NCBI RefSeq assembly: GCF_009389715.1
Contig: NC_052407.1
Span: forward strand, 3,599,154 to 3,663,153
DNA from: Phoenix dactylifera
Taxonomy: Eukaryota; Streptophyta; Magnoliopsida; Arecales; Arecaceae
Direction: 5' to 3'
DNA length: 64,000 nt
The notes beneath the pieces are model-generated. The model searched no databases, was not told the origin of the DNA, and worked only from the letters and a program-made list of their open reading frames with translations. How positions within the stretch are numbered: position 1 is the stretch's first letter; each line of letters opens with the position of its first letter. Position numbers and translations under genes: made by a program. Positions 53,648-64,000 of this stretch are shown in pieces.

Positions 53648-54938
53648 AATATGGGAAGCCTAATTCTCCCCTCATGTGAATTAGAATGTTTTTTTCAAAA
53701 ATGCTTTTAAGTTTTTAGATTGAATAGAATAAGATTTTTTATTAAAAATATAATAAGTATTTTATATAATTTTTTTTTAAAAAAAAAAGTAGATGCTCAA
53801 CCAATCATAAATTATTTTGGAATGTGCTACTTTTATGGTCAATCAAACATACAAAAACTGTTTTCTTATATAGGTATTAATTTTTTAGAAAAAATATTTC
53901 AAAATTTTTTTTCATTGAACCAAACAAGCTTGGTAGTAGGACAAATTAGCCTCACTAGTTGGGCAACCCAAATTTTACTCTTGGCGCAAAATAAATAAAA
54001 GAAGAGATGTCTATACCACAAAACATTGATAAATCTCCTTTTAGTTGGAGCTTCATATCCTGGGTTTCCCGGGATTGTGCATTCGGCAGCCTCTCCCAAT
54101 CGCACCAAACTCTCCCTCTCTCGACCTACACGCCTTCTTCATCCAGAGCGAGATATCCAACGGATAATTGTATGTTCGCATCGAAAGAGGACCAACCACC
54201 AAGTCATTGTAACGCAGGATTCTCCTGCCAACCTCCACCAAGAAGTCTCATTCTTTGATTTGAAGACCGTAGTTGACTCTTTGATCATCCTTGTAACTAA
54301 TTGGTACACAATATCCACGTTAAATTTATGCACAAGTTTCCCGTTTTCAGTTTCATAAACGGATGGTAACTAGCACTGCAAAGTTATAATGGAGGAAGTC
54401 TATGGCTAATAAAGTTCGTTTTATTATTATTTTTAGGTACAACAGCGGCTCACACCTTACGAGTATGAATGCGGCTAATAAAATCAGAAAATAACAGAGC
54501 AGATAAAGAATTCTACATTATGTCACGCTTCTTCCAAATGAAACTTTAGGAATGGTGAGCGGCATAGTAGGCAATCCAATCAGCAGAAGTTTGTTTAACG
54601 ACGCTAAGAATGGCTTGGTTCCTCTACTGTGGCATCCAATAAAGGTTCATGATTATCATCTGGCGTGTAGATTAAGCATGAACTTGTTCTAAGTTCATTT
54701 ACCAAAATACAAATCTGTTATTGAGCATCAAACCAAGTTTATTCCATAACACTTGTCACATTCCCCAGGGCTCCAGAAAAGGGAAGATTCGCAGTACGGA
54801 GTGTCATACCTTCACCCTGCCTGCCCACTTATTATAAAATTGTGAAACGAGAAGGAACATGTTTGCTTAAGAACTGAAAAAAGGCAAAAGCTGGCCAAGT
54901 TGGCTTGGAGCTATTGCGTTCGCTCTTCCCCGTTATTA

Positions 54939-55047
54939 ATTTAACTGGATTGATGGGTACTTCTGGCATATAAGAGTAACCTATTATTATTTTAAATTTA
55001 ACTGGATTGATGAGTACTTTTGGCATGTAAGAGTAACCTATTATTAT
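54939..55047. repeat. Diverged 58-bp tandem duplication
   Basis: ATTTAACTGGATTGATG(G/A)GTAC starts both copies (54939 and 54997), and GTAACCTATTATTAT ends both. A few differences show it is not an artefact. Confidence 0.85.
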
Positions 55048-55421
55048 CTTGGTACACGCCACCAGTCACGGCTTCATCTCTCCATGGATGCATTGAAGTC
55101 TGGAAGATAAAACAAATTATGGTATCTTATTATAAAGTTGTTCTCTTGAGGCTTGGAAACAACAACCAAACCTGAAACCTCTTTGCTTGCTTGCATGGAT
55201 AAGACTGGATACATCAATCTCCCTAAATCCTGCAATCGTTATAGTTATAGATTAAGACGCGATCATATAGAAGATTTTGATTCCATATGCCCAATCCGTT
55301 GTCTTGCAATGGCTGCAAGCTTCAAGTTTTGGATCATTCCCACCATGATCTTACATCATGAGAGCAAAGCTATTAAGCTATTTGCAAAAGGATGCAACAA
55401 CACATTTGTACCAGAAGGAAG

Positions 55422-55424
<3 letters not shown>

Positions 55425-55453
<29 letters not shown>
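55425..55453. repeat. (GA)n microsatellite
   Basis: A run of about fourteen AG dinucleotides. Confidence 0.9.
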
Positions 55454-55459
<6 letters not shown>

Positions 55460-56322
55460 TACATGTAAGACTCGAGGGAATCATTTTTGGGAGCAATTAA
55501 AATTTAAAAAAGAACTATTAGCTTTCCAAATGCATCCAAAATACTGAGGTTTGGAAGAGTTTTCCAAGTCAGGACAAGCAGACAATAATAGCAGTACTCA
55601 GCAGGAGCAAGGCTTGCAGAAGTGTCAGATGGGAAGGCACCGTACTTCACGAGGTGATGAGAAGCTCCATGATAATCAAATACTTGGCATCTCACAAAGC
55701 AACACCGAATGGAGACTTCATGGAAGCTTCATTGGTCCAGAAGCAAGCACCTTATAATTGAGAGTTTGAGACAGCTTGCAGGCATGGACCACCAGAGCAT
55801 GGATGACCAAGTACTAATTATCCATAGAACAAAAGCTGAAATGAAGTACTGAAATGAAAGCAAAGCAAAGAACAGATTAGAGCAACATGAAAATACCACC
55901 ATTTCCTTCCAAAGATTACAAGATGCCCATTGTTGTCTCAAAAAAGTTTGCTATGTAGTATCCTCCATCCATCTGCTTCTAAACATGTTTGAAGAGATGG
56001 TATGAGATGTAAATTGAACAACTCCAAGTTCATCCAAACGAGCAAGATCACATTCCAAAACCAAGAAAAAGAGTTCTTTGTTTGCTTTCTTCAACCAGTA
56101 CTCGGGTAGCATTTCTCCTGTTGTATGCTCCCTTTTCGCCATGGAAAGCTCGCAGGACCCAGGAGACCTTGCCCACATCAGCAACTGCTCCACTGCTTCG
56201 ATCTTTAAAAAAAACTGAAAGTTAACATATGCAGGAGTGATTAGGTCACCACTAAATGAGGGGCTGGGGATGCAAATGGAGCAACAGCTCTGCTGGTTGC
56301 TGGTGGAGAGGCTCTAATGCCT

Positions 56323-58153
56323 CTAAGCGTGGGCAGACTGGGTTAGCAACCTGGTATGGTTGTGCTCGCCTTCGTAAGTAACAATGAGCATTGAGGGGTC
56401 TTCCAGGCACCTCTCAACATGCTTCCTTGCAGGGCAGCCCCTCATGCTGCTGCATTTGTAGTATCCCCTGCATTACATTAAAGGTGCCATTTTCTTAGTG
56501 GGTTCTTATAACTTCAAATTCAATGAAAGACAGAACCTAAATAGGAATGGCAAGAATCAAAAAAAAAAGAGAGAGAAAATGGTAAGATCGAACTTTCTTG
56601 ACATACGGTATTTCAAAACATAAATACACACCACCATCAAATAAGTTTGGTTCAGATCTACTCATAATTTCAGAGAAAACTACTGACTTGCTTTTGTCAT
56701 CATGGGTTACTGTATGGAGTTGACAAAGTTTAGGTGCCTGATGAATAGAGTTGAATGAGTATATGCAACAAAAAAGTTTGGCAACAAGAAGAAAAAAAAG
56801 TGGAAAAATCAAGGTGTGTTCAGTTTCCACAATAGAGAGCATTACTCAGAAGTGCTTTGTACCAGAATCAACAACCTCATCCTATCAATGCTATTGTTAC
56901 TCGTAGTTATTAGGACATGTGGGAAACCAAATCAATTTGCAGTTCAGAACATTTCAGAGCGCAAAATTCTGCAACATGATGTGCTTGTGATGGGATGCAT
57001 TTATTGTTCTTTACATATGTCAAGCCAAATATATAAGCCGTGAACAAGGAGATCAAACTATAACTAAGCAGCTACCAAAGGCCATAAAATATTCATTGCC
57101 CAAAATTCATACAAGTTGGTGTTGAGAATATATTATACCTAGGATGAGGAGAACCTTTGATTGGTTTCTGCCCATACTTCCTCCATGAATACTCATCAGG
57201 CGGGATGTCAGCAAGTTTGTTACTGATTGCAGGAACCTTAATGGATCTCTTGACTCTCAGTTTCCTGCAATTATAAGAACAAAAAGAAACTAAGATTTCA
57301 AAACCAACAATGTATTAAATCCAACAAGAACCAAAAAAAAACAGCTCTAATAGTCTAACCTCCTCTTGGAGCAGTGGCACCTGCCGGTGGTTGCACATTT
57401 TCCGCTCCCATCCTCTCCTCTACCGGAGCACCTCCTCTTCGGAGGCGGTGCGTTCACTGGATCGGATGCTGCCGGCCCGCCAATCAGATGGAATGCCTTT
57501 CCATCCAAGCTGGCCACACTCCCATCCATGCTCAGCGATGACAAGAAGGACCTCGTCGACGACATGGTCGGCGTGCAGCTTGAGCTGTCAAACTTGAGGT
57601 TCATGCCACTATTGCTCCTCCTAAACATGTCAGCCTGGAACTTAATCTGCTGCTGGAGCTGAAACCTTTGGTTGCTCTGCTGCTGCCGGAGGAACTGGAA
57701 GTGCACTGCTGTTGAAGGACCCTGCGGTGCAAGCTGGAGAGTGCTCCTAGAAGAAGATGAATCCAAATCCAGCCCTGCGTTCTCAAGAAAGGTCATTTGG
57801 GTGACCTGCTCTGGATTTTTAGCACTGTGATCCAACTCTGGTGCTGAGGTATCTAATAGACTTCTTGGCAGGAATTGGAGAGGCTTGGGAGAAGGGTCCA
57901 TCTTAGATACCGCAGAGTGGTCTAGGAAGGCCTTATGATTGAAGGGGGGCTGGACTCTCTTCACAATCCTCACCCTGGCATGACCCACACCATTGCTGAG
58001 CATCGAGGCCACTCTCTTGAACCTAGAAACAGCCTCCCCTGCCTCTGCCACCAGATTACTATACTGGACTTGATCCTGGGACTGGGAAAGAAGGCTCAGG
58101 ACTCTGTGGCAGCTCTCCACAGCAGCTCGGTTAGCTTCTTCCACCTTCTCCAT
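56323..58153 (-). CDS. Group IId WRKY transcription factor
   Basis: A nuclear DNA-binding regulator of W-box promoters, in a subgroup known to bind calmodulin. Exons: 58153-57360, 57264-57139 and 56467-56323, 1065 nt in total, giving 354 residues. The start at 58153 ([14 protein letters not shown]) matches the family. The C-motif lies at about residues 40-60 ([21 protein letters not shown]), the subgroup's calmodulin-binding site. The plant zinc cluster with [15 protein letters not shown] is at about 238-264. The WRKY domain has WRKYGQK at 292-298 and a C-X5-C-X23-H-X-H zinc finger (C312, C318, H342, H344). The last intron falls at the conserved PR position, as expected. The protein ends RLLTQSAHA. 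The closest Arabidopsis relatives would be among WRKY7, 11, 15, 17, 21, 39 and 74; I cannot choose. The gene looks intact. Confidence 0.95.
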
Positions 58154-58885
58154 CTCCACACCAAAGTCCTAAAACACCCTAAATACCCCAAAGACTCAGC
58201 AGCAGCATCTGAAACCACCAAAACCCACTTCATCAGAAAGATCTCAAACAAAAACCATTACAGAGACCGAAGCGCATGGAAAGAAGAAAAATCCAAGATC
58301 CGATTTTTGATAGCTTATTCACGAGTCTTCTCGCGCAGTATACCAACAGAGAATCAAATTAGAACAATTGCAAAGGATTTGAACAAACAAGAAAGTGCGA
58401 ATAAACGATCCAAAACAATAATAAAAGTAATGCAGGGAGTGTGTGGAAACCCCAAGATCTCAGAAGCAAGGACAACCAGCCAATCACATACCTTGACTCA
58501 AAAAAGGAAGATGTCTCTAAACTAAATTAAGAAAGCAAGCTTAAATGGAAAAAAACGTAACCGAGATGAGATTTTGATGATCTGAATCAGCCCCTATATA
58601 AGAAAAGATACTCTCTCTGGATTGATTCCATGCAATCTTATCAAAAGAGGAGCAATAATCTAGATGTTAGATTTTTTAACTTTTATACAGAAATCCAGCC
58701 AAAAGATCGAGACAAACCGGAACGAAAACAAGAGAGAGGAGGAAGAGGAGAAAGCGCGGAGGACTGACCTTGGATTCGAGATGGGGGAACCCTAGATTGG
58801 TCCCATGGCTGCCTTAGGGACTGGAAGGTGTGAAGGGGGGGTGCCTGCGCGGAGAAGAAAATTTCCATCCTTTATTAATATAAAT
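58154..58885 (-). promoter_or_regulatory. WRKY 5' leader and possible alternative promoters
   Basis: Two TATA-like sites on the minus strand may serve two first exons. One is CTTATATAG at 58594-58602, whose exon could end at the donor GTCAAG|GTATGT near 58493. The other is TTTATATTAATAAAG near 58870-58885, whose exon could end at AATCCAAG|GTCAGT near 58768. Either could splice to an acceptor (TTTTAG|G) shortly before the start codon. This arrangement is inferred from splice motifs only. Confidence 0.4.
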
Positions 58886-59181
58886 AAAATAATACCAAAA
58901 CCCCCGCCTTGGAGTGAAAAAATTAAAAAAAGTAAAAAAAAAAAACTCCGGGGACTAAAATAGTAGATTCCGCGTTGAGAGGGGTCTCAATTAAAAAACC
59001 AAGAAAAAAAAAAGACTTGGAACTTGGAAGGAATGGTAATGATGATTAAAATGGACGGTAGTGATTTATTTTTTAATCGTGGGTCCCACACATGAGACCT
59101 CGATTTTCCTTGCATTATTATAGTCTTCATGTCTTTTGCGTTGTTTTAATTTTTATTTTTATTTTCAGACAGGGGTTCTTT

Positions 59182-59400
59182 GTCAACATTTCCGTCGGGG
59201 CGCGGTCTCTGACCTTAAGGTGGGAGCATCTCGAAGTAGCCGTTGCGGCTCAGATCGATCCAGAGAGCGACACGTGTCCTCAGGTCCGGTTTGTGGGCGC
59301 GCGTTTCGGGTGCGTTTTGTTGACCGCAGCAGCCTTTGCTTCCGCGCTGGGAAGCGGTGAGCTCGAGTGGGCCCCAAGGAGGTCGGGGACTCCGTTGACT
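59182..59400. promoter_or_regulatory. W-box cluster upstream of the WRKY gene
   Basis: Three W-box cores lie about 1.0-1.25 kb upstream of the WRKY start: GTCAA (59182-59186), TTGACC (59320-59325) and TTGACT (59395-59400). An ACACGTGTCC G-box/ABRE-like site is near 59270. The block is GC-rich compared with its surroundings. Auto- or cross-regulation by WRKY factors is a common pattern but is only inferred here. Confidence 0.4.
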
Positions 59401-59406
59401 CCTTTG

Positions 59407-59409
<3 letters not shown>

Positions 59410-59454
<45 letters not shown>

Positions 59455-59540
59455 CCCACGTCTTGGGGTTAATTTTTGCGGTGGGTTGTCGGTGTCTGTG
59501 GCCAAAACTTGGTCCTTCAACGAGAAATTATTAGGTGGAC

Positions 59541-59571
<31 letters not shown>
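59410..59571. repeat. Two (CT)n microsatellites
   Basis: Runs lie at 59410-59452 and 59543-59571, separated by about 90 bp of mixed sequence. Confidence 0.9.
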
Positions 59572-59574
<3 letters not shown>

Positions 59575-62465
59575 CTTCTATACAACGGTCCAATATTTGC
59601 AGGGCAATTGAGTACTTTGCCTCTTAACGGAAAAATCATGATAGTGTCAAGAAAGCTAAATTCTAAATCCCTTGTTTTTTAAAAAAAAGAAGTTTGTATC
59701 TCAAAATCATTCCATTCCTTCCAAGATGAAAATAGTATTTGATAAAATGTTTTTCAATAATGTGAAGAGATCTTATGCTTTGCTTAGAACTCAAAAATAT
59801 TATAACTAAATTCTCGGCTTCAGGCCATGATAGAAATCCTCCTCTTATAAAATTGTTGGTTACATTTAGCTTTGCTAAAATAGATTTTTTATAAATTTTC
59901 TCCGCATTATGCAATCTTGATTTTAAGCTAAGCCCTAGGATATACGTTTTGCATAATGTGGATAGGTCTAATCCTAGCATGGCTTAATTCATTCTAGACT
60001 ACTTAGAATAGGTTTCAAATATGAAACCAAAGGTGCAACCTAGCTCGGTTTAATCTAAATTTCGCATAATGTAATCCGTGCACGCACCTAACACGGATGT
60101 GGGACCTGATTTGGATTGAAAAATGTTAATATGATTTGAAGTCAAAGGATTAGCCAAGTCCCACTCTTTGTTTTCCCTCCTTGAATCAATTCAAAATTAT
60201 CCATCCAAGGAGAAAGAAACTCGATGCTAACTTGACATCTAAGCTTTGCATTAAGTAATCTAGCTTAACATTTAATGACTCATTTTAAATCAAATCGGAT
60301 TCGTGATCCAACTTGTTGATTGAGTGATATGTCATTATAACGCCATGCTGCCCATTTTTTTCCCCTTTTAAATAGCGTCAAATCATGACACGCTAAATTC
60401 CACCTTTTTTTTGCCTTGGCGAATATGAGCGTAATTATTACTGACGACTCTTTTGCGGTTTCCCAAACCTTTTTTTTATTCTTTGCCACAGCCTTTTGTA
60501 ATCATCAAGTATTGAAGTAATCTCGCCTTAAATAAATGCTTAAAACGGATTATTAGCGTTAATTAATTTGTGAAAGGTGGCCATCCAAAGTGTGGCACGT
60601 TAATGAGAACATTATTAAAAGTGAAATCGAGCCTTCATTTGGGAACAGAAGATGGTGTATTTTGGAGCAGATGTTAAGAAATGGGACCCACCTATGAAGG
60701 AATTTGAGCCACGGAATTGATGCTGGAGCCTGGCAGAGCTAGGTTTAAACGGGGTGGGATCCTTTTTGGTGCCTCAAATGTTGGGTTTGTTTAGCGTTAC
60801 TCATTTGAAAATCGTGATATATATTATATATTTTCAATTTAGTTTTTGATGCTTGTACGACAAGGAAGGAATATGGGTGAGAGTGCCCCATCATCCACCG
60901 GGCGTGAAAAAAAAAAAAAAACTTAAGGCTGAGTTTGACGTCATCATTATTTTCTAAAAAAATATAAAACAAAAATTTTATTTCTACGGTGAATAGTTAG
61001 AAACATGTGAAGTACATGGCTAATCCAATAACAAAAATTTCGTAAGAAACTGGAGCAGACTACCATGAGATAAAAGATTTTCTTTCTAAAAAGATCCGAT
61101 TCGGAACTATTACATGTCCAAGATTTAATATTGAAATCATTTCAGAGTTTAAATATTTAAAAATAAAAATATATTTGATTTGTTTTCACAATAAGGATCA
61201 ATGAGGAGGGAGAGAGAAAAATAATGGAGCCTGATTGAAAAAGTAGGAGAGAAAAAAAAAGTGGAGATAGAGCCAACAATGTGGCTAGGGCGAGAAATAA
61301 CTTAGCCTCGGATGAAGAGATGGCCGACGAAGACCGAAAAGCTAGTGAGATTAGATGGAAGAGCTGAGGCTGAGGGTAAGAATGGGCGTAACATGGGTGG
61401 TTAGAAAAAAAAATATATGTAAATTTTTTTTTATTTTTTAAAAAATAATAAAAATTATTTTTAAAAAAATAGAAATAGGATAACCAAATATAATCTTTGT
61501 ATTAGATTCCAAATTTCTATTAAACAAAAAGAAAAGAAAAAAAATATTACCAAACAGAAATGGGCTGATCCAATATTTAATATGCATTACTAACTCATTC
61601 TTTATATAGAATCAAAGTTTCAGAACTACTTGTATATCTCCATTTATCTAATATAATCTCAGATAAAGTAGCAACTTAAAAACCAGTTTGTCATGGTAAT
61701 TACATGAGGTAGGATTACAGGTCCATTCTTCTATATAATTACGGATTAACAAACTTACAAAATTGAACCCTTTTATTTCCATATGAACTTGAGAAAGATC
61801 CGGATTTACTTAACTTGAATGTTCTCGATGCATGCCCCATCGTTTTAATTTCTTCTTGATAACGATGTCTCCTTTATTCTTTAGGCTATGATGTGGCCGG
61901 CGGATGGAGGTGGGACCTTGGTATTTGCCCACAAGAAAATATCTTGCTTCAGATAGATTTATAGACGCCCAAGCAGGATGGATGCACATCAAGGTAGCTT
62001 TTGATATCTTGAAAAGAGTTTGGCCAATTTTTTGTGAGCCAAAAGGAGATTCCCTCTGAAACTGAGACTGCTGTGATGTGTCTCGAACCCAAAGGTATTG
62101 AAATCATTGTGTCGGACGGACCCACTGCATGGCACACTGGTACTTGTGCTCGAGCTCCCATCTCCTTTTTTTTCCTTTTTTTTTTTTTTTCTCCTTAAAG
62201 ATCTCTTCTGTTTAGGGTTTAAAAAGGTTCGAGGGGTCAATGCCAGTGGAGCACTGAGAACTTTTAAATCATTTCTTTGGATGAAGAAAAAACTATAATT
62301 AGCACTCAATTAGAGAGTTTGGTTTCTTAAGGAGTGGATCGAACTCTCTCTATCAACTGCACTTGATGCATGGCAAGGTATGGAGGTATGTTGCGTTCTT
62401 GTAGAATATCTCAACAATTGAATGTGTTAAGTACTTGCATTGATAGATACATCCCCTAATTCATT
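59572..62465. other. Intergenic region without recognised genes
   Basis: AT-rich with A- and T-runs (60908-60920, 61250-61260, 62165-62190). Segments around 59900-60130 are less AT-rich but have no coding signal. No retroelement ends were identified. Confidence 0.4.
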
Positions 62466-63262
62466 CCAGTGATCTAAGATCAATGTATTTGGTAGGCCAT
62501 GATCCAGTGACTAAAAATTTCTGGATATCCATAAGTAACTTGTTTAGTATAGTACGGAGATCTAAAATCACCAACCACATAATACCACAAATACCCATGA
62601 TATATCTTAGATGGATTTTTTATTTTTAATTCTTATGAATCAAAAATGTAAGTCAATATGCTAATTCCTATAATAGCTTCATAATTTTGTTACATATTCT
62701 ACTTTTAGTAGCCCTTATCATATAGTTATTAATCATATAAAATATATTATAATAAATTATTAATATATTTATCAATATATTAATTATTAATATATTCTAT
62801 AAAAATATATTTATTACTCCTATAAATTATTAATCTGATAAAAATATGTTATTTTTCATTATAGAATTAATATTTTTATTTATACTTATAATAGATTTTT
62901 AATACTAATAATTATTTTGATTAGGAAAATAAGGTAAATAGGAGTAATATATTAAATATTTTCATTATATAAATATAAAATATAATAATATATTTCTACT
63001 ATAATTTAAAATTATCTTTCAATAATAATAGGATAATAATATGATTAATAATATATTATAATATATATATCATTAATATAATATATAATATCAACATAAT
63101 ATTATATATATATATATATAACATTGACATAATATATTCAAGGTATATTGATATATCAATTTTTCTGCTAAATTTAGGGGTATTTTTGTCTTCAACTTTC
63201 AACCCAAGATCATTGCCATGGGGTGATCTTGGATTTCCGACCTCAAGGACAGATATCCCATA
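62466..63262. mobile_element. Second copy of the PIF/Harbinger-type MITE, both termini lost
   Basis: It aligns nearly base for base with 48155-48955 in the same orientation, from CCAGTGATCTAAGATCAATG to TTTCCGACCTCAAGGA, with scattered substitutions and small indels. The terminal inverted repeats and TAA flanks seen at 48083-49017 are absent, so this copy is truncated at both ends. Confidence 0.85.
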
Positions 63263-63298
63263 GCCCCCAATATATGTGTAAGGATCTGTGCGAATGTA

Positions 63299-63394
63299 TG
63301 TTTAGTCCTACATCAGTTATTCGTTGAATAGATGTTGGGAACTCAAATAATATCTTTCGTCTAGCTTTTTTGGGGGAGGTCCTGGGTTGTTACA
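63299..63394 (+). repeat. Solo LTR of the TRIM-like family
   Basis: It starts TGTTTAGTCCTACATCAG and ends GTCCTGGGTTGTTACA, the clearest terminus of this family in the window. It matches 3234-3351 and the LTRs of 37887-38215. At 96 bp it lacks the TATA-like middle patch seen in the other copies. No obvious target duplication. Confidence 0.65.
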
Positions 63395-64000
63395 ATATGA
63401 AGGCAAGTGATAGAAGATGATGATATCTCAAATATATGTTTATTGTTTGACATGCAATAATTGTTTTTTTCAAGATTAAGAGAGATTAATCTCTACTTTC
63501 TATCGTATATCCATTCCATCCACCGAGAATTGATGCAAAAGGTGACAAAAGTAATGCCATTCAAGCAAATGCTATGATATATTTGAGAAGGGAAATATAG
63601 ATTCTAATTAATCTTTACATGAGAAAATCAGGCAAATGGTGGGTGAAGAAAAAACAAAAGAACAAAAAAAAAAAAAAACCTCAACACTCCTAACTAGTGT
63701 GGAAATGAATAATGAATTAGACAAATTGAGTTGGTATGGAACGGGAGATCAGTATCAGATGCAACTGTGGGAATGTGGGTGATTAAACTTGATCGGTGCA
63801 ACCGCATGTCAATTAGTAAAAGTTCTAACAAAATGCATGATATGTGAAGATCTTATAAGTCTAGATTTCTTGTCAAGGAAAAGGAAGAGATATTATGAGA
63901 CTGGAAAAATTTTGAAGAGATGTAATCTAGAGTGGGTATAGGATGAGCCAAAATTTGGATGATGCAATCTAGAGTTTTTTTGGGCATGCAATTATATAAT
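63395..64000. other. Terminal stretch, nothing recognised
   Basis: AT-rich sequence to the window end with an A-run at 63664-63680. No gene or repeat end was identified. Confidence 0.4.

Larger units (their letters stand above)
52730..56322. other. Intergenic region between RPS15 and the WRKY gene
   Basis: Contains the RPS15 3' flank, a (TA)n run (53597-53645), a 58-bp tandem duplication (54939-55047) and a (GA)n run (55425-55453). Open frames at 54026-54358 and 55153-55757 have no family-like features and are not called. No transposon ends were recognised. Confidence 0.45.

Noticed and set aside
54026-54358. Open frame of about 110 codons
   Set aside because: No domain, no splice context and equally long frames on the opposite strand.
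55153-55757. Two open frames downstream of the WRKY gene
   Set aside because: The first ends in a (GA)n repeat and neither has family features.
57366-57662. Plus-strand frame over WRKY exon 1
   Set aside because: Antisense shadow of the WRKY coding exon.

Overview
This window is nuclear DNA of a flowering plant. Genes are split by GT-AG introns, spaced widely and embedded in LTR retrotransposons, MITEs and SINE-like insertions. The protein sequences and the repeat types fit a monocot, most likely a palm; that taxonomic call is inference, because no search could be run.

Layout. 1-4.8 kb: the last exon of an unknown membrane protein (+), then a complete two-exon family-1 UDP-glycosyltransferase (-) with a solo-LTR fragment in its intron. 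6.9-21.2 kb: a retrotransposon cluster. It holds (i) a non-autonomous LTR element with intact 5-bp target duplications, its 3' LTR split by a second insertion; (ii) a 36-bp minisatellite; (iii) the LTR, polypurine tract and decayed env-like region of a SIRE-type Copia element (-); (iv) a Copia reverse transcriptase/RNase H relic (+) with its LTR. 22.2-34.1 kb: a large gene encoding two CCHC zinc knuckles and a C-terminal PLUS3 domain, recognised as TZP. Its frame is interrupted by three one-base indels. 34.6-40.9 kb: a 1.9-kb LTR element with perfect CCTGG duplications, a SINE with 17-bp duplications, a TRIM, two RNase H relics and an orphan exon. 41.7-47.9 kb: a complete nine-exon gene for the zeta-toxin-fold, calmodulin-dependent NAD kinase NADKc. 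48.1-49.0 kb: a PIF/Harbinger-type MITE with TAA duplications. 50.2-52.7 kb: the 40S ribosomal protein S15 gene, apparently with two GC-AG introns. 56.3-58.2 kb: a complete group IId WRKY gene (-). 62.5-63.4 kb: a second copy of the MITE and another solo LTR.

The genes do not form a pathway. The NADKc-RPS15 neighbourhood matches the adjacent Arabidopsis loci At1g04280 and At1g04270 (recalled, not searched), so it may be an old conserved gene pair. NADKc, WRKY IId and TZP belong to families linked to calcium/calmodulin or light signalling, but nothing here shows that they are co-regulated. No CRISPR array, rRNA or convincing tRNA gene was seen. I found no clear new biological system; the most unusual points are the TZP frameshifts, the consecutive GC-AG introns and the well-preserved nested non-autonomous retroelements.
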